Shown: positions 26,874-35,949, counted from the stretch's first letter. The stretch: DNA of 64,000 nt from Collimonas sp. OK412 (GCF_900112135.1 NZ_FOLC01000023.1:1-64000), one strand, 5' to 3'. Notes: generated by a model not told the origin, from the sequence alone. Program-made: numbers and translations.

Positions 26874-27217
26874 GCCGCGATCCAGACCTGGCCGTCGCCG
26901 ATGCGGGCCGGATAGGCGCTCACCGAGTGTTCCGGCGCTTCCAGGCATTCGCCGGTTTGCAGGTCGAAATGATGCTTGTAGATGGGCGAAGCGACCACGA
27001 TGCGTTCTCCCAGGCTGCCGACCAGGCCGCGCGACAGCACCGCCGCTTCGGCGTTGGGATCGTAGTTGCCGATGGCGAACACGCGCTGCTCGCCGTCGAG
27101 GACATGGAACACGGCAATCTGCTCGCCGTTGACCAGCGCGCAGACGCCGGTATTCGGCACGATCTGGTCCAGCCGGCAGACGGCGGTCCATTGCTTGCTT
27201 TGGCGGTCATTGTGCAT
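26870..27217 (-). CDS. nirD: Nitrite reductase small subunit
   Basis: 115-residue Rieske-like fold subunit of the NADH-dependent nitrite reductase. Typical parts are CRLDQIVPNTGVCALVNGEQIAVFHV and GERIVVASPIYKHHFDLQTGECLEAPE. As usual for NirD, the four Rieske Fe-S ligands are not complete, so it is structural. It lies 10 bp after nirB and overlaps the next gene. Confidence 0.92.
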   Translation of the reverse strand: MHNDRQSKQWTAVCRLDQIVPNTGVCALVNGEQIAVFHVLDGEQRVFAIGNYDPNAEAAVLSRGLVGSLGERIVVASPIYKHHFDLQTGECLEAPEHSVSAYPARIGDGQVWIAA

Positions 27218-27227
27218 CTGGTTTCCT

Positions 27228-29786
27228 TTAAACGGTTTCGACGACGACCGGAATGCTGATGCGCTTGCGCTCGGTCACCGTGGCCGGGCGGATCTGGCCG
27301 CGCTCTTCCACGAACACCACATTGCTGTCGGCCTGGTCGCTGTTGACGAAATGCTGGAAGCGCTTGCGCGTTTCGGCGTCGGTCACGGCTTTTTTCCATT
27401 CGCATTCGTAGGTGTCGACTACGTGCTGCATGTCGGCTTCCAGTTCCGCTGCGATGTTCAGCTTGTCCTGCACCACCACCTGCTTCAGGTAGTCGAGCCC
27501 GCCTTCCAGGTTGTCGCGCCAGACGCTGGTGCGCTGCAGGCGGTCGGCGGTGCGGATGTAGAACATCAGGAAGCGGTCTATGGTCTGGATCAAGGTCGCC
27601 CGGTCCAGGTCCGAGGCCAGCAGCTCCGCATGGCGCGGCTTCATGCCGCCGTTGCCGCACACATACAGGTTCCAGCCTTTTTCGGTGGCGATGATGCCGA
27701 CATCCTTGCCCTGCGCCTCGGCGCATTCGCGGGTGCAGCCGGAGACGCCGAACTTGATCTTGTGCGGCGCGCGCAAACCCTTGTAGCGGTTCTCCAGCGC
27801 AATCGCCAGGCCGACGCTGTCATCCACGCCGTAGCGGCACCAGGTCGAGCCGACGCAGGATTTGACGGTGCGCAGCGATTTGCCGTAGGCGTGGCCGGAT
27901 TCGAAACCGGCCGCGATCAACTCTTCCCAGATCAGCGGCAGCTGTTCGACACGGGCGCCGAACAGGTCGACCCGCTGGCCGCCGGTGATCTTGGTGTACA
28001 GGCCGTATTTCTTGGCGACCTGGCCGACCGCAATCAAACCGTCAGGCGTGACCTCGCCGCCGGCCATGCGCGGCACCACCGAATAAGTGCCGTCTTTCTG
28101 GATATTGCCGAGGAAATAATCGTTGGAATCCTGCAGGCTGGCGTGTTCTTTTTTCAGCACGAAGTCGTTCCAGCAGGAAGCCAGGATGCTGGCCGCGACC
28201 GGCTTGCAGATATCGCAGCCCAGGCCCTTGCCGTGCTGTTCCAGCAAGGCGCCGAAAGTCTTGATCTGGCCTACCTTCACCAGGTGGAACAGCTCCTGGC
28301 GCGAATACGGAAAATGTTCGCAGACATGGTTGTTGACCGCCATGCCCTGTTTCTTCATCTCGGCCTTCATGATCTGCGTCACCAGCGCCACGCAGCCGCC
28401 GCAGGATGTGCCGGCCTTGGTGCAGCTCTTCAGCGCGCCGATGCTGGTGGCGCCGCCGCCCACGGCTGCGCACAGGTCGCCTTTCGATACATTGTTGCAG
28501 GAGCAGATCTGCGCCGTGTCCGGCAAGGCATCGACCCCGAGCCCCACCCTGGCCTGGCCGTCGGCCTGCGGCAGGATCAGGAATTCCGGCGAGGCCGGCA
28601 ACTCGATGCGGTTGAGCATCATCTGCAGCAGCGTGCCGTATTCGCTGGCGTCGCCCACCATGACGCCGCCCAGCAGGTATTTGCCGCATTCCGACACCAC
28701 GATCTTCTTGTAGATCTGCTTGCGTTCGTCGGTGAATTGATAAGAACGGCTGCCCGCTTCCTTGCCGTGCGGATCGCCGATGCTGGCGACATCGACGCCC
28801 ATCAGCTTGAGCTTGGTGCTCATGTCGGCGCCGTTGAATTCAGGCACCGCGGTGCTGCCGCCTGCCGCCAGCATGTGCTTGGCAGCGATGCGCGCCATGT
28901 CGTAGCCCGGCGCCACCAGGCCGAATATGCGGCCGTTCCACAGCGCGCATTCGCCGATGGCGTAGATGTCCGGATCGGAGCTGCGGCAGCTGTTGTCGAT
29001 CACGATGCCGCCGCGTTCGCCGACCTTCAGTCCGCTGTCGCGCGCCAGTTCGTCGCGCGGCCGGATGCCGGCCGAAAACACGATCATGTCGGTGTCGAGA
29101 TGGGTGCCGTCGTCGAAATTCATGCGGTGCGTGCCGCTTTTGCCGTCGACGATTTCCAGCGTGTTCTTCTGGGTATGCGCAGTGACGCCCAGCTCTTCGA
29201 TTTTCTGGCGCAGGATGCGGCCGCCGCTTTCATCCACCTGCACCGCCATCAGGCGCGGCGCGAATTCGACCACATGGGTTTCCAGCTGCATGTCGCGCAA
29301 GGCCTTGGCGCATTCCAGTCCCAGCAGGCCGCCGCCGATCACGACGCCGCTGCGCGAGCGCTTGCCGCATTCCAGCATCGCTTCCAGGTCTTCGATGGTG
29401 CGATAGACAAAACAATCCTTGCGCTGGTTGCCGGCCAGGGTCGGCACAAACGGATAGGAGCCGGTAGCGATCACCAGCTTGTCGTAAGGCAGCGTGTGGC
29501 TGACGCCGTCCAGGTTGAACGTGACGGTCTTGGCGGCGCTGTCGATCTGCTGCGCCTTGGCGTTCAGCTTCAAGTCGATCCTGGTGCGCTCGAAAAATCC
29601 GGGCGCCACCAGCGATAGGTCTTGCGCCGATTTGCCGGAAAAGAACGCCGACAGGTGGACCCGGTCGTATGCAGGACGCGGCTCTTCGCACAATACCGTG
29701 ACCTCGATATCCGGCGCGCCGGCGTCGACCAGGCATTCCAGGAATTTGTGGCCGACCATGCCGTGACCGATGACGATGATTTTCAT
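27228..29786 (-). CDS. nirB: NADH-dependent assimilatory nitrite reductase large subunit
   Basis: Reduces nitrite to ammonium in the cytoplasm. 852 residues: FAD domain starting MKIIVIGHGMVGHKFLE, NAD domain VVIGGGLLGLECAKALR, BFD-like [2Fe-2S] region (CSCNNVSKGDLC...GTSCGGCVALV), then the sirohaem/[4Fe-4S] domain with SCVGSTWCRYG and GCTRECAEAQ. GGAAG stands just before ATG 29786. Follows narK by 10 bp. Expression is expected to depend on the sigma-54 promoter and antitermination leader upstream of narK. Confidence 0.95.
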   Translation of the reverse strand: MKIIVIGHGMVGHKFLECLVDAGAPDIEVTVLCEEPRPAYDRVHLSAFFSGKSAQDLSLVAPGFFERTRIDLKLNAKAQQIDSAAKTVTFNLDGVSHTLPYDKLVIATGSYPFVPTLAGNQRKDCFVYRTIEDLEAMLECGKRSRSGVVIGGGLLGLECAKALRDMQLETHVVEFAPRLMAVQVDESGGRILRQKIEELGVTAHTQKNTLEIVDGKSGTHRMNFDDGTHLDTDMIVFSAGIRPRDELARDSGLKVGERGGIVIDNSCRSSDPDIYAIGECALWNGRIFGLVAPGYDMARIAAKHMLAAGGSTAVPEFNGADMSTKLKLMGVDVASIGDPHGKEAGSRSYQFTDERKQIYKKIVVSECGKYLLGGVMVGDASEYGTLLQMMLNRIELPASPEFLILPQADGQARVGLGVDALPDTAQICSCNNVSKGDLCAAVGGGATSIGALKSCTKAGTSCGGCVALVTQIMKAEMKKQGMAVNNHVCEHFPYSRQELFHLVKVGQIKTFGALLEQHGKGLGCDICKPVAASILASCWNDFVLKKEHASLQDSNDYFLGNIQKDGTYSVVPRMAGGEVTPDGLIAVGQVAKKYGLYTKITGGQRVDLFGARVEQLPLIWEELIAAGFESGHAYGKSLRTVKSCVGSTWCRYGVDDSVGLAIALENRYKGLRAPHKIKFGVSGCTRECAEAQGKDVGIIATEKGWNLYVCGNGGMKPRHAELLASDLDRATLIQTIDRFLMFYIRTADRLQRTSVWRDNLEGGLDYLKQVVVQDKLNIAAELEADMQHVVDTYECEWKKAVTDAETRKRFQHFVNSDQADSNVVFVEERGQIRPATVTERKRISIPVVVETV

Positions 29787-29796
29787 GGTGCTTCCT

Positions 29797-31116
29797 TTAT
29801 GCATTTCTGGTGGCTAGTGCGAGATCGTGCAATTCCTGTTCCTGCGCCTTGTGTTCCGGGCTGAAGCGCACGGCGATGGCGCACAGCGCCGAAATCGTCA
29901 CCAGCGCGCCGAGCATGGTCAGCGTTTGCTGGGTATCGCCCAGCCCCTTCATCAGGAAACCGGCGGCCACCGCGCCGACATTGCCGCCGGCGCCGATGAT
30001 GCCGGCCACGCCGCCCAGCGCCTTGCGGTCGATGAACGGCACCAGCGCATAAGTCGCGCCGCAGGCCATGTGGGTGAACAGGCCAAACGTCAGCATCGCC
30101 ACCACCGCCAGCGCCACGCTGCCGGCGTGGGCAAACCACAGCAAACCCAAGCCCTCCCCCAACATCAGCACGAACAGCAAGACGGCGCGGCTGTCCAGGT
30201 TGCCGCGCAACGCTGCGCGGTCGGACAGCCAGCCGCCCAGCGCGCGGGCAAACAGGGCCAGCAAACCAAAGCTGGCGGCGGCCATGCCCGCTCCCTTCAG
30301 CGACAAGCCGAAGTGGTCGACGTAATAAATGGCGGCGATGTTGTGAATGAAAATCTCGACGCCGAAACAAGCGCCGTAGGTAACGAACAGCAGCCACACC
30401 CGGTAGTTGGCGCTGGCGGCGCAAAAACTGGCCCAGCCGCCCTTTTTTCCGCCCTCTATCGCCACGCCGCGGGCGCGCAAATCGGCGTAATTGCCCTGCG
30501 GGCAATCCTGCGTATAGCGCCAGTACAGCGCCGCCATGATCAGCATGAACGCGCCCGGCACCAGCAACGCCAGGCGCCAGCCCATGGTTTCGCTGACACC
30601 CAGCATCAGCAACGCCGCCACCAGCAACGGCATCAAGGCTTGCGCCGCGCCGCCGCCGGCATTGCCCCAGCCGGCCGAGGCGGCGTTGGCGGTGCCGACC
30701 ACGTTGGAGGCAAACATGACCGAGGTGTGATATTGCGTGATGACAAAACTGGCGCCGACTGCGCCGATGCACAGGCGGAAGAACAGGAAACTCTCATAAC
30801 TCTGCACCATGGCCACGCCGAACACCGGCAGCGCGCCTATCAGCAGCAACCCGGTGTAAGTCTTGCGCGGGCCGTAGCGGTCGCACAGCGGACCGACCAG
30901 CAAGCGCACCAGTATCGTCACTGCTACTGCGGCGATATTGATATTGGCGATTTGCGCCATGCTCAGTCCGAGCTGTCCCTTGATCAGCGGCATCAGCGGC
31001 GCGCAGGCGAACCATGCGAAGAAACAGACGAAGAATGCCATCCAGGTCAGGTGAAAGGCGCGCATCTGAGGTGTACGCAGGCTGAAGAGTTGGATGCTGG
31101 TCGCTTTGTTTGCCAT
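29797..31116 (-). CDS. narK: Nitrate/nitrite transporter, MFS NarK family
   Basis: 439-residue, twelve-helix inner-membrane transporter that brings nitrate in. It has the family start RAFHLTWMAFFVCFFAWFACAPLMPLI, the nitrate signature region AGWGNAGGGAAQALMPLL in helix 5, and GVAGIIGAGGNVGAVAAGFLM in helix 11. First gene of the operon. Start 31116 (MANKATSIQLFSL) has AGAGA upstream and lies just after the leader terminator; an ATG-like extension to 31158 would run through that terminator stem and is rejected. Confidence 0.93.
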   Translation of the reverse strand: MANKATSIQLFSLRTPQMRAFHLTWMAFFVCFFAWFACAPLMPLIKGQLGLSMAQIANINIAAVAVTILVRLLVGPLCDRYGPRKTYTGLLLIGALPVFGVAMVQSYESFLFFRLCIGAVGASFVITQYHTSVMFASNVVGTANAASAGWGNAGGGAAQALMPLLVAALLMLGVSETMGWRLALLVPGAFMLIMAALYWRYTQDCPQGNYADLRARGVAIEGGKKGGWASFCAASANYRVWLLFVTYGACFGVEIFIHNIAAIYYVDHFGLSLKGAGMAAASFGLLALFARALGGWLSDRAALRGNLDSRAVLLFVLMLGEGLGLLWFAHAGSVALAVVAMLTFGLFTHMACGATYALVPFIDRKALGGVAGIIGAGGNVGAVAAGFLMKGLGDTQQTLTMLGALVTISALCAIAVRFSPEHKAQEQELHDLALATRNA

Positions 31117-31130
31117 TTTTTGTCTCTTTA

Positions 31131-31187
31131 AAAACAAAAAGGCGTCCTCTCGTCCCAACCATAGAGTGGTCGGGCCAAGAGGACGCC
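31131..31187 (-). terminator. Leader terminator of the nas operon (attenuator)
   Basis: Read leftwards, the arms GGCGTCCTCT (31178-31187) and AGAGGACGCC (31141-31150) form a 10-bp perfect stem, followed by TTTTTGTTTT. It lies between the promoter and narK, so it would block the operon unless antitermination occurs. Confidence 0.88.
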
Positions 31188-31196
31188 GTTGTCCAA

Positions 31197-31246
31197 CAGA
31201 TCCATCATTGGACCTGCGTTAGAAAAGGTCGGATCTTCGTTGATCC
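31197..31246 (-). promoter_or_regulatory. ANTAR-type antiterminator: two hexaloop hairpins
   Basis: On the minus strand, hairpin 1 (31231-31246) is GGATC-AACGAA-GATCC and hairpin 2 (31197-31216) is CAGGTCC-AATGAT-GGATCTG. Both loops have six bases with A at position 1 and G at position 4, the RNA signature bound by ANTAR proteins such as NasR/NasT. The pair sits between the predicted transcription start and the leader terminator. NasT-type regulator genes are not in the window. Confidence 0.85.
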
Positions 31247-31261
31247 TATGGCCTGATCCAG

Positions 31262-31277
31262 AGCAAACGCCGTGCCA
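31262..31277 (-). promoter_or_regulatory. Sigma-54 promoter of the nas operon
   Basis: On the minus strand the sequence TGGCACGGCGTTTGCT matches the -24/-12 consensus, with GG and GC separated by exactly 10 bases. The start of transcription would be near 31252, six bases before the first ANTAR hairpin. NtrC control is expected. Confidence 0.9.
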
Positions 31278-31424
31278 CCAACTTAATCTATTGATTTAAA
31301 AGGAGTTTTTTATTTTCCAGGGGAGAGGACTTTTGCCCGCCGCGCCGTTGCAGCGCGCAGCGCAGGGGTTTTTGCCTGAAGATGGTGCACTGCACTCTAT
31401 TTCGGTGCAGCGGCCGTGCGCCGG

Positions 31425-32069
31425 CTATATCGCCTGCCATCCCTCGATCCCGGTAAATATCCCGGCGGCAATCAGCAATGCGCCGACCGCCTGCGCCGCG
31501 ACCAGGCTGCCGCGCGGATTGGCGTCGAACCAGTTGCGAGTGCGGCTGGACAGGATGGCAATGAAACCGTACACGCCGGCTTGGGTAAGCGCGGTGATGA
31601 TCCACAGCACCAGCGCCTGGCTCCAGATCGGTCCGGCGTCGATTTTCAGGAACTGCGGAAATATCGCCAGCATGAAGACATAGGCTTTCGGATTGAGCAG
31701 GCTGGTCAGCATGCCTTGGTAAAAAGTGGTCGCGGGCGCCTTGGCCGCCTGCTGCGGCGACGCCGACGCAAAGTGGAAGCCGCTCTTGCTGCGCAACAGC
31801 GACCAGCCGATCCAGGCGATGTATGCGGCGCCGGCCAGCAGCACCACGTTGAACAGGCTGGGCCATAGCTTGAGCACCACCGCCAGGCCGAGGGCGCCCA
31901 TGGTCATGTGGCAAATGCCGCCGGCGACAATCCCGGCCACCGCCGCCAGGCCCGAACGGCGGCCGCCGACCAGGGCGCTGGCCAGCACGAAAGCCATATC
32001 CAGCCCCGGCAGGATGATGACGCCGAATACGATCATGAAGTACAGCCAGAGATTGACGGATTGGTTCAT
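31425..32069 (-). CDS. LysE/RhtB family amino-acid exporter
   Basis: 214-residue inner-membrane efflux protein with about six TM helices. Its start LWLYFMIVFGVIILPGLDMAFVLASALVGGRRSGLAAVAGIVAGG is the family signature, and LLNPKAYVFMLAIFPQF is the second conserved block. GGAGA precedes ATG 32069. The exported amino acid or homoserine lactone cannot be told. Between its stop and the nas promoter region lie about 150 bp with no feature I recognise. Confidence 0.88.
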   Translation of the reverse strand: MNQSVNLWLYFMIVFGVIILPGLDMAFVLASALVGGRRSGLAAVAGIVAGGICHMTMGALGLAVVLKLWPSLFNVVLLAGAAYIAWIGWSLLRSKSGFHFASASPQQAAKAPATTFYQGMLTSLLNPKAYVFMLAIFPQFLKIDAGPIWSQALVLWIITALTQAGVYGFIAILSSRTRNWFDANPRGSLVAAQAVGALLIAAGIFTGIEGWQAI

Positions 32070-32122
32070 GTTGAGGTCTCCTGAAGGTAAAAAAATTGCA
32101 CGAAGGATCCGCGGCGGCGCGC

Positions 32123-32962
32123 TTATTCCGCCAGCCAGCGCAGGCGCGAGCGCCTGGTCGGATCAAGGATCACCAGCTCCGGCGCCGACCTGAGCAAACC
32201 GTCGCCCGCCAGCTGCCTGGCAGCGCGGTCGGCCAGCGGATAAAAATCGGTTTCCAGCTGCCGGTCGTCCTTGGCGATCCCCAGCCATACCAGGTAGAGG
32301 CCGTCGGTCCTGACCGGCAGCTGCGGGAAATTGTTTTTCGCGTCGAGCGTCACCAGCAGCCCGGCCTGGCGCATGCCGGCCGCCTGGTAAGCATCGAAGG
32401 CCGACGCGGCCTGGCGCGCAAACAGCTCGACATCATTCGCCTTGAGCGCAAAGATTTGCGCCACCACCACGCCCTGTGCGCCGCTTGTTTCGCGCACCGG
32501 GTCAACCGCCGGCAGCACGCTGACGCCGCTGTCCCGGCGCAGCGGCCGCAGCAGCAGCACGTTGTCGCTGTCGACGATCAGGTCGTTCAGCCTGGTCCGA
32601 TGCTCTTTCCATACCGGTCCGTAGTAGAACGCGCTGTTGACGATGGCGCGCTCATCCATGCTCTTGAAGCCGCGCAGCCAGGTAAAGCCGTCCTGGTTCC
32701 CGCGTTCGGAAAACTGGCCAAGCGCCAGCGCGCCGAGTTGCTGGAAGGCTTCCGGGAAAAAACTTTCGAAATAGGCGATGAAGCTGGACCGGCCGCCGCT
32801 CTTGACCTGGTAGCGGCGGAATTCGATCACCTGGAAATCGCTGGGATGGCTGATGTTTTGCATGGCTGGCCGCTGGCTGGTTGAAGGAATCGGGCAACCT
32901 AGCGCAGGCGGCGCGCCGAGCATTGCCGACAGCAGAAAAACTCCGGCGATGAATCGATACAT
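32123..32962 (-). CDS. Exported NIPSNAP-family protein
   Basis: 279 residues with a signal peptide (MYRFIAGVFLLSAMLGAPPALG). The mature part has NIPSNAP features: FQVIEFRRYQVKSGGRSSFIAYFESFFPEAFQQLGALALGQF and FTWLRGFKSMDERAIVNSAFYYGPVWKEH. NIPSNAP is a dimeric alpha/beta-barrel fold of unclear role. GGAGG stands before start 32962. It is divergent from the WYL regulator and probably its target; a 17-bp inverted repeat lies between them. Confidence 0.8.
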   Translation of the reverse strand: MYRFIAGVFLLSAMLGAPPALGCPIPSTSQRPAMQNISHPSDFQVIEFRRYQVKSGGRSSFIAYFESFFPEAFQQLGALALGQFSERGNQDGFTWLRGFKSMDERAIVNSAFYYGPVWKEHRTRLNDLIVDSDNVLLLRPLRRDSGVSVLPAVDPVRETSGAQGVVVAQIFALKANDVELFARQAASAFDAYQAAGMRQAGLLVTLDAKNNFPQLPVRTDGLYLVWLGIAKDDRQLETDFYPLADRAARQLAGDGLLRSAPELVILDPTRRSRLRWLAE

Positions 32963-33016
32963 GGCGGTCCTCCAGCATTTGGTTGGCTTGGATTTTTGTT
33001 GCTGGAACCGAAGATA

Positions 33017-33033
33017 ATGTCTATATAGGACAT
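33017..33033. promoter_or_regulatory. Inverted repeat in divergent promoter region
   Basis: ATGTC-N7-GACAT in an AT-rich stretch between the NIPSNAP gene and the WYL regulator. It lies about 34 bp before the regulator start, so it is a candidate operator for it. Confidence 0.5.
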
Positions 33034-33066
33034 AATTAGCCCTATATATAAAATATCCTGTAAAGC

Positions 33067-34020
33067 ATGTACCACCCAACCACACGCGTGCTGGCAGTGC
33101 TGGAACTGCTGCAAACCCATGGCCGGATGAGCGGGGCCGAGATGGCTGCGCGCCTGGAGGTCGACGGCCGCACGCTGCGCCGCTATATCGTGACCCTGGA
33201 GGAAATGGGCATCCCGATCACCACCGATCGCGGACGCCACGGCGGTTATGCGCTGGTCGCCGGCTTCAAGCTGCCGCCCATGATGTTCACCGACGACGAA
33301 GCGCTGGCCTTGTCGATCGGCTTGCTGGCGGCGCGCAGCCTGGGCCTGGCCGAGGCGGCACCGGCCGTGGCGAGCGCCCAGGCCAAGCTGGAGCGGATCA
33401 TGCCGGCCAACCTGAAGCGCCGGGTCAGCGCCGTCGATGAAACGGTCAGGCTCGACCTGTCGCAAGCCGTCTCGCCGGCCGACAACGCCGCCCTGGTTGC
33501 GCTGAGCACGGCGGCGCAAAACAGGCAGCGGGTGCACCTGCACTACCGCAGCGCCATAGGCGGCGACAGCGAGCGCGATTTCGACGCCTATGGCCTGGTG
33601 TATCGCGGCGGCCGCTGGTATGTGGCCGGCATGTGCCACCTGCGCAAGGACCTGCGCTCATTCCGGCTGGATCGCATCGGGCAGGTGCAGCTGCTGGAAC
33701 AGCGCTTTATCCGCCCCGCCGATTTCGACGCCCTGGCGCACCTGGCGTTTTCGGTAGCCACCATGCCGCGCGCGTTTGCGATAGAGGTATTGCTGAAGAC
33801 CGATCTCAAGTCGGCGCGCGATCATTTGTCCGACGCCATCGGCATCTTCGAACAGGCGGGAGACGGCGTGCTGGTCCACAACCAGTCGGACGACCTCGAC
33901 TGGTTTGCCCGGCAACTGGCCCGGCTGCCGTTCGCATTCGAGATCCGCCATCCGCCGGAACTGCGCGACGCCGTCAAGACCTGCGCGCAAAGATTGCTGG
34001 CGCTGGCCGCGTTAGAGTGA
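33067..34020 (+). CDS. YafY-type HTH/WYL transcriptional regulator
   Basis: 317 residues. The N-terminal winged helix is MYHPTTRVLAVLELLQTHGRMSGAEMAARLEVDGRTLRRYIVTLEEMGIPI, followed by the linker GGYALVAGFKLPPMMFTDDEALAL and a WYL ligand-sensing domain with RVHLHYRSAIGGDSERDFDAYGLVYRGGRWYVAGMCHLRKDLRSFRLDRI. WYL domains usually sense small molecules or nucleic-acid ligands. It is divergent from the NIPSNAP gene, its most likely target. Confidence 0.88.
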   Translation: MYHPTTRVLAVLELLQTHGRMSGAEMAARLEVDGRTLRRYIVTLEEMGIPITTDRGRHGGYALVAGFKLPPMMFTDDEALALSIGLLAARSLGLAEAAPAVASAQAKLERIMPANLKRRVSAVDETVRLDLSQAVSPADNAALVALSTAAQNRQRVHLHYRSAIGGDSERDFDAYGLVYRGGRWYVAGMCHLRKDLRSFRLDRIGQVQLLEQRFIRPADFDALAHLAFSVATMPRAFAIEVLLKTDLKSARDHLSDAIGIFEQAGDGVLVHNQSDDLDWFARQLARLPFAFEIRHPPELRDAVKTCAQRLLALAALE

Positions 34021-34223
34021 CGCCTCGCAATATTGACAGTATGTCGCGGGCTCAATGCACAGTAGACTGGTTGTGATGTAGATTCGCAACTTCGCGGTTC
34101 TCCGCAGAACAACAAGCCACGGAAAAAATCGCGCTCCAGGCCGCAAAACATAGCGGCGGCAAGAGTTTGGCGGCTTCTCCGTGATATCCTGACCGATCTA
34201 AAAACACACTGCTTTTGTTGTCA

Positions 34224-34670
34224 ATGAATACACCTGCTGTCGTCACCACTCCGAACCCTGTCCAAACCGCGCGCGTCCTGCTCAAGGAACTCCAGGAAAA
34301 ATTCGCGGTATTCCGCGATTACCAGCCGCTTGCGATCGGTATCGACAAGCAGCTCATCGCGCTGTCGCCGGAACTCAACCGCAAGACTTTGCGCATAGCG
34401 CTCGGCATGCATACCAATTCGCTGCGTTATCTCAAGGGCATGGAAAAGGCGACGCACAGGTTCGACCTCGAAGGCAACAGCACGGACGAAGTGACCGAAG
34501 TCCATCGCTCCCATGCAACCGAGACGCTGCGCGAACGTTTCAAGAAAAACGCTGAACAGCGCAAGGCCCAGCGCGCCGCCGAAGCGGCACAGGAAGCCGC
34601 CGAAAAGGCAGCGCGCCAGCATGCGGAAAAACTGAACCAGCTGACTGCCAAGTTCTCGCGCAACCGCTGA
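34224..34670 (+). CDS. proQ: ProQ/FinO-domain RNA chaperone
   Basis: 148-residue RNA-binding protein. The FinO/ProQ domain covers about residues 10-105 (QTARVLLKELQEKFAVFRDYQPLAIGIDKQLI...LRIALGMHTNSLRYLKGMEKATHRFDLEGN). The C-terminus is a charged, alanine-rich helix (KAQRAAEAAQEAAEKAARQHAEKL) with a basic end. Such proteins bind structured 3' ends and small RNAs. A single-gene unit; a run of about nine C follows the stop. Confidence 0.88.
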   Translation: MNTPAVVTTPNPVQTARVLLKELQEKFAVFRDYQPLAIGIDKQLIALSPELNRKTLRIALGMHTNSLRYLKGMEKATHRFDLEGNSTDEVTEVHRSHATETLRERFKKNAEQRKAQRAAEAAQEAAEKAARQHAEKLNQLTAKFSRNR

Positions 34671-34715
34671 TCCGCCGCGCCGCCCCCCCCCAGCTCCTGC
34701 ACAGGCGGCTCCGGC

Positions 34716-35189
34716 TTATTTACGGGTCAGCAGCCAGATCCAGCTGGAGCCGATATTCTCCAACATGATTTCCTCGCTTGAAGCATGCAGCCTGGGCTCG
34801 GTCGTTTTTCCCAGCATCGAGAGGTATGCTTCCCGGCTGCTTTTATTTTTCAGCCTCTGCGTTGCGCGCCGGGTATAAGTATCGCCAAACGCCACAACCC
34901 TGCTCAGCATGCCGTGCAGGTCCCGGTCATCGGCCAGCTCGTCTGCCAGACGCCGCCAGATACCTGCCTGGTTCCAGCGCATGAAACGCACGTAAGCGGT
35001 CTGCCAGCGGCCGAATTCCGGCGGCAGCGCCGACCACTTGGAACCGTTATCCACCACCCAGAAAATGGCTCGCAGGAACAAGCGGTTGTCGCGGCCGGTG
35101 GCACCGGGATCGGCGTCACCTCCCAATAGCAACGGTTTCAGTTTTTGCCAATGCTCTTCTCGAAGATCCATATCGTCCAAATCGTCCAT
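34716..35189 (-). pseudogene. IS5-type transposase N-terminal domain (DUF4096) fragment
   Basis: 157 residues. Residues 10-90 (REEHWQKLKPLL, GRDNRLFLRAIFWVVDNGSKWSALPPEFGRWQTAYVRFMRWNQAGIWRRLADEL) match the N-terminal DUF4096 domain of IS5-family transposases. The DDE catalytic half is absent, and the tail (TYTRRATQRLKNKSSREAYLSML) is unrelated to it. AAGG is well placed before the start, and the frame is clean, so it may be a domesticated DNA-binding protein rather than a simple remnant. No terminal inverted repeats seen. Confidence 0.65.
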
Positions 35190-35336
35190 ATCGTGCCTTG
35201 ATGATGTTTATCAAATTGCCCGATACATTTTTGATCATTTCGATTGAAAAATACATAAGGAATGGCCTAATCCAGGGACGGCAAACGCCCTTGTTTTTTC
35301 TGGACAGCACATCGCGCCGGGCGACAATCCGCCGGC

Positions 35337-35876
35337 TTATTTGATCAGCTTGAGCATTTCACGGAATTTCGGATGGTCGCTGTTGCCCATCCATTCGAAC
35401 ATCAGCATTTCGCTGCTGACGATATCGGCGCCGGCGGCGCGGGCGCGCTCGATGGCCGCCTGCTTGTCGCTGGCGCGGCGCGAACCGATCGCGTCGCTCA
35501 CCAGTTTTACCCGGCGCTGCCGGTGCAGCAAACCCAGCACCGTCTGCAGCACGCAGACATGCGCCTCGCAGCCCAGCACCACCAGCTCGTCGCGGCCATT
35601 GCTCAGCGCCGCCATGAAATTCGGCTGGATGCAGGCATCGAAGCTGGTTTTTTCTACGGTTCGGTCCAGCAACGCATGGACAGGCGCAACGGTGGGCCCC
35701 AGCCGCAAGGGCTGCTGCGCCGTGCCGATCACGGGAATCTCCAGCAGCCTGGCGGCCTGCGCCAGCAGCACTGCGCGTTGCAAGACCTGCGCGGCGTCGC
35801 CGATCACCGGCATCAGTTTTTCCTGCAGGTCGACGACGATCAGTGTCGTGCGGGAGGCATCGCAAAGATAGCTCAT
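35337..35876 (-). CDS. Isochorismatase-like cysteine hydrolase (YcaC type)
   Basis: 179 residues. The fold's catalytic triad can be placed: Asp in TTLIVVDLQEKL, Lys in TVEKTSFDA, and Cys in VVLGCEAHVCVLQTVL, with the cis-peptide valine region in front of it. The family includes nicotinamidases and biuret or oxamate amidohydrolases; the substrate is not clear. It stands alone downstream of the pca cluster on the same strand. Confidence 0.85.
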   Translation of the reverse strand: MSYLCDASRTTLIVVDLQEKLMPVIGDAAQVLQRAVLLAQAARLLEIPVIGTAQQPLRLGPTVAPVHALLDRTVEKTSFDACIQPNFMAALSNGRDELVVLGCEAHVCVLQTVLGLLHRQRRVKLVSDAIGSRRASDKQAAIERARAAGADIVSSEMLMFEWMGNSDHPKFREMLKLIK

Positions 35877-35949
35877 GGGCAGTCAGTATATTTAAGGCAG
35901 ATCCTTGTTTTATACCACGCGCCGCAAGCGTTTTTCGTTCCGTCCGCGG

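Noticed and set aside
25632-27191. 519-codon reading of the nasB frame reaching through nirD
   Set aside because: The N-terminal 105 codons run in another frame of nirD; ATG 26873 with the 4-bp overlap is the natural start.
27066-29618. 850-codon open frame on the plus strand opposite nirB
   Set aside because: Antisense shadow of nirB; composition is typical of reversed GC-rich codons and no ribosome site or motif supports it.
34683-34691. Run of about nine C after proQ as a phase-variable tract
   Set aside because: It lies outside any reading frame, just after the proQ stop, so copy change would not alter a protein.
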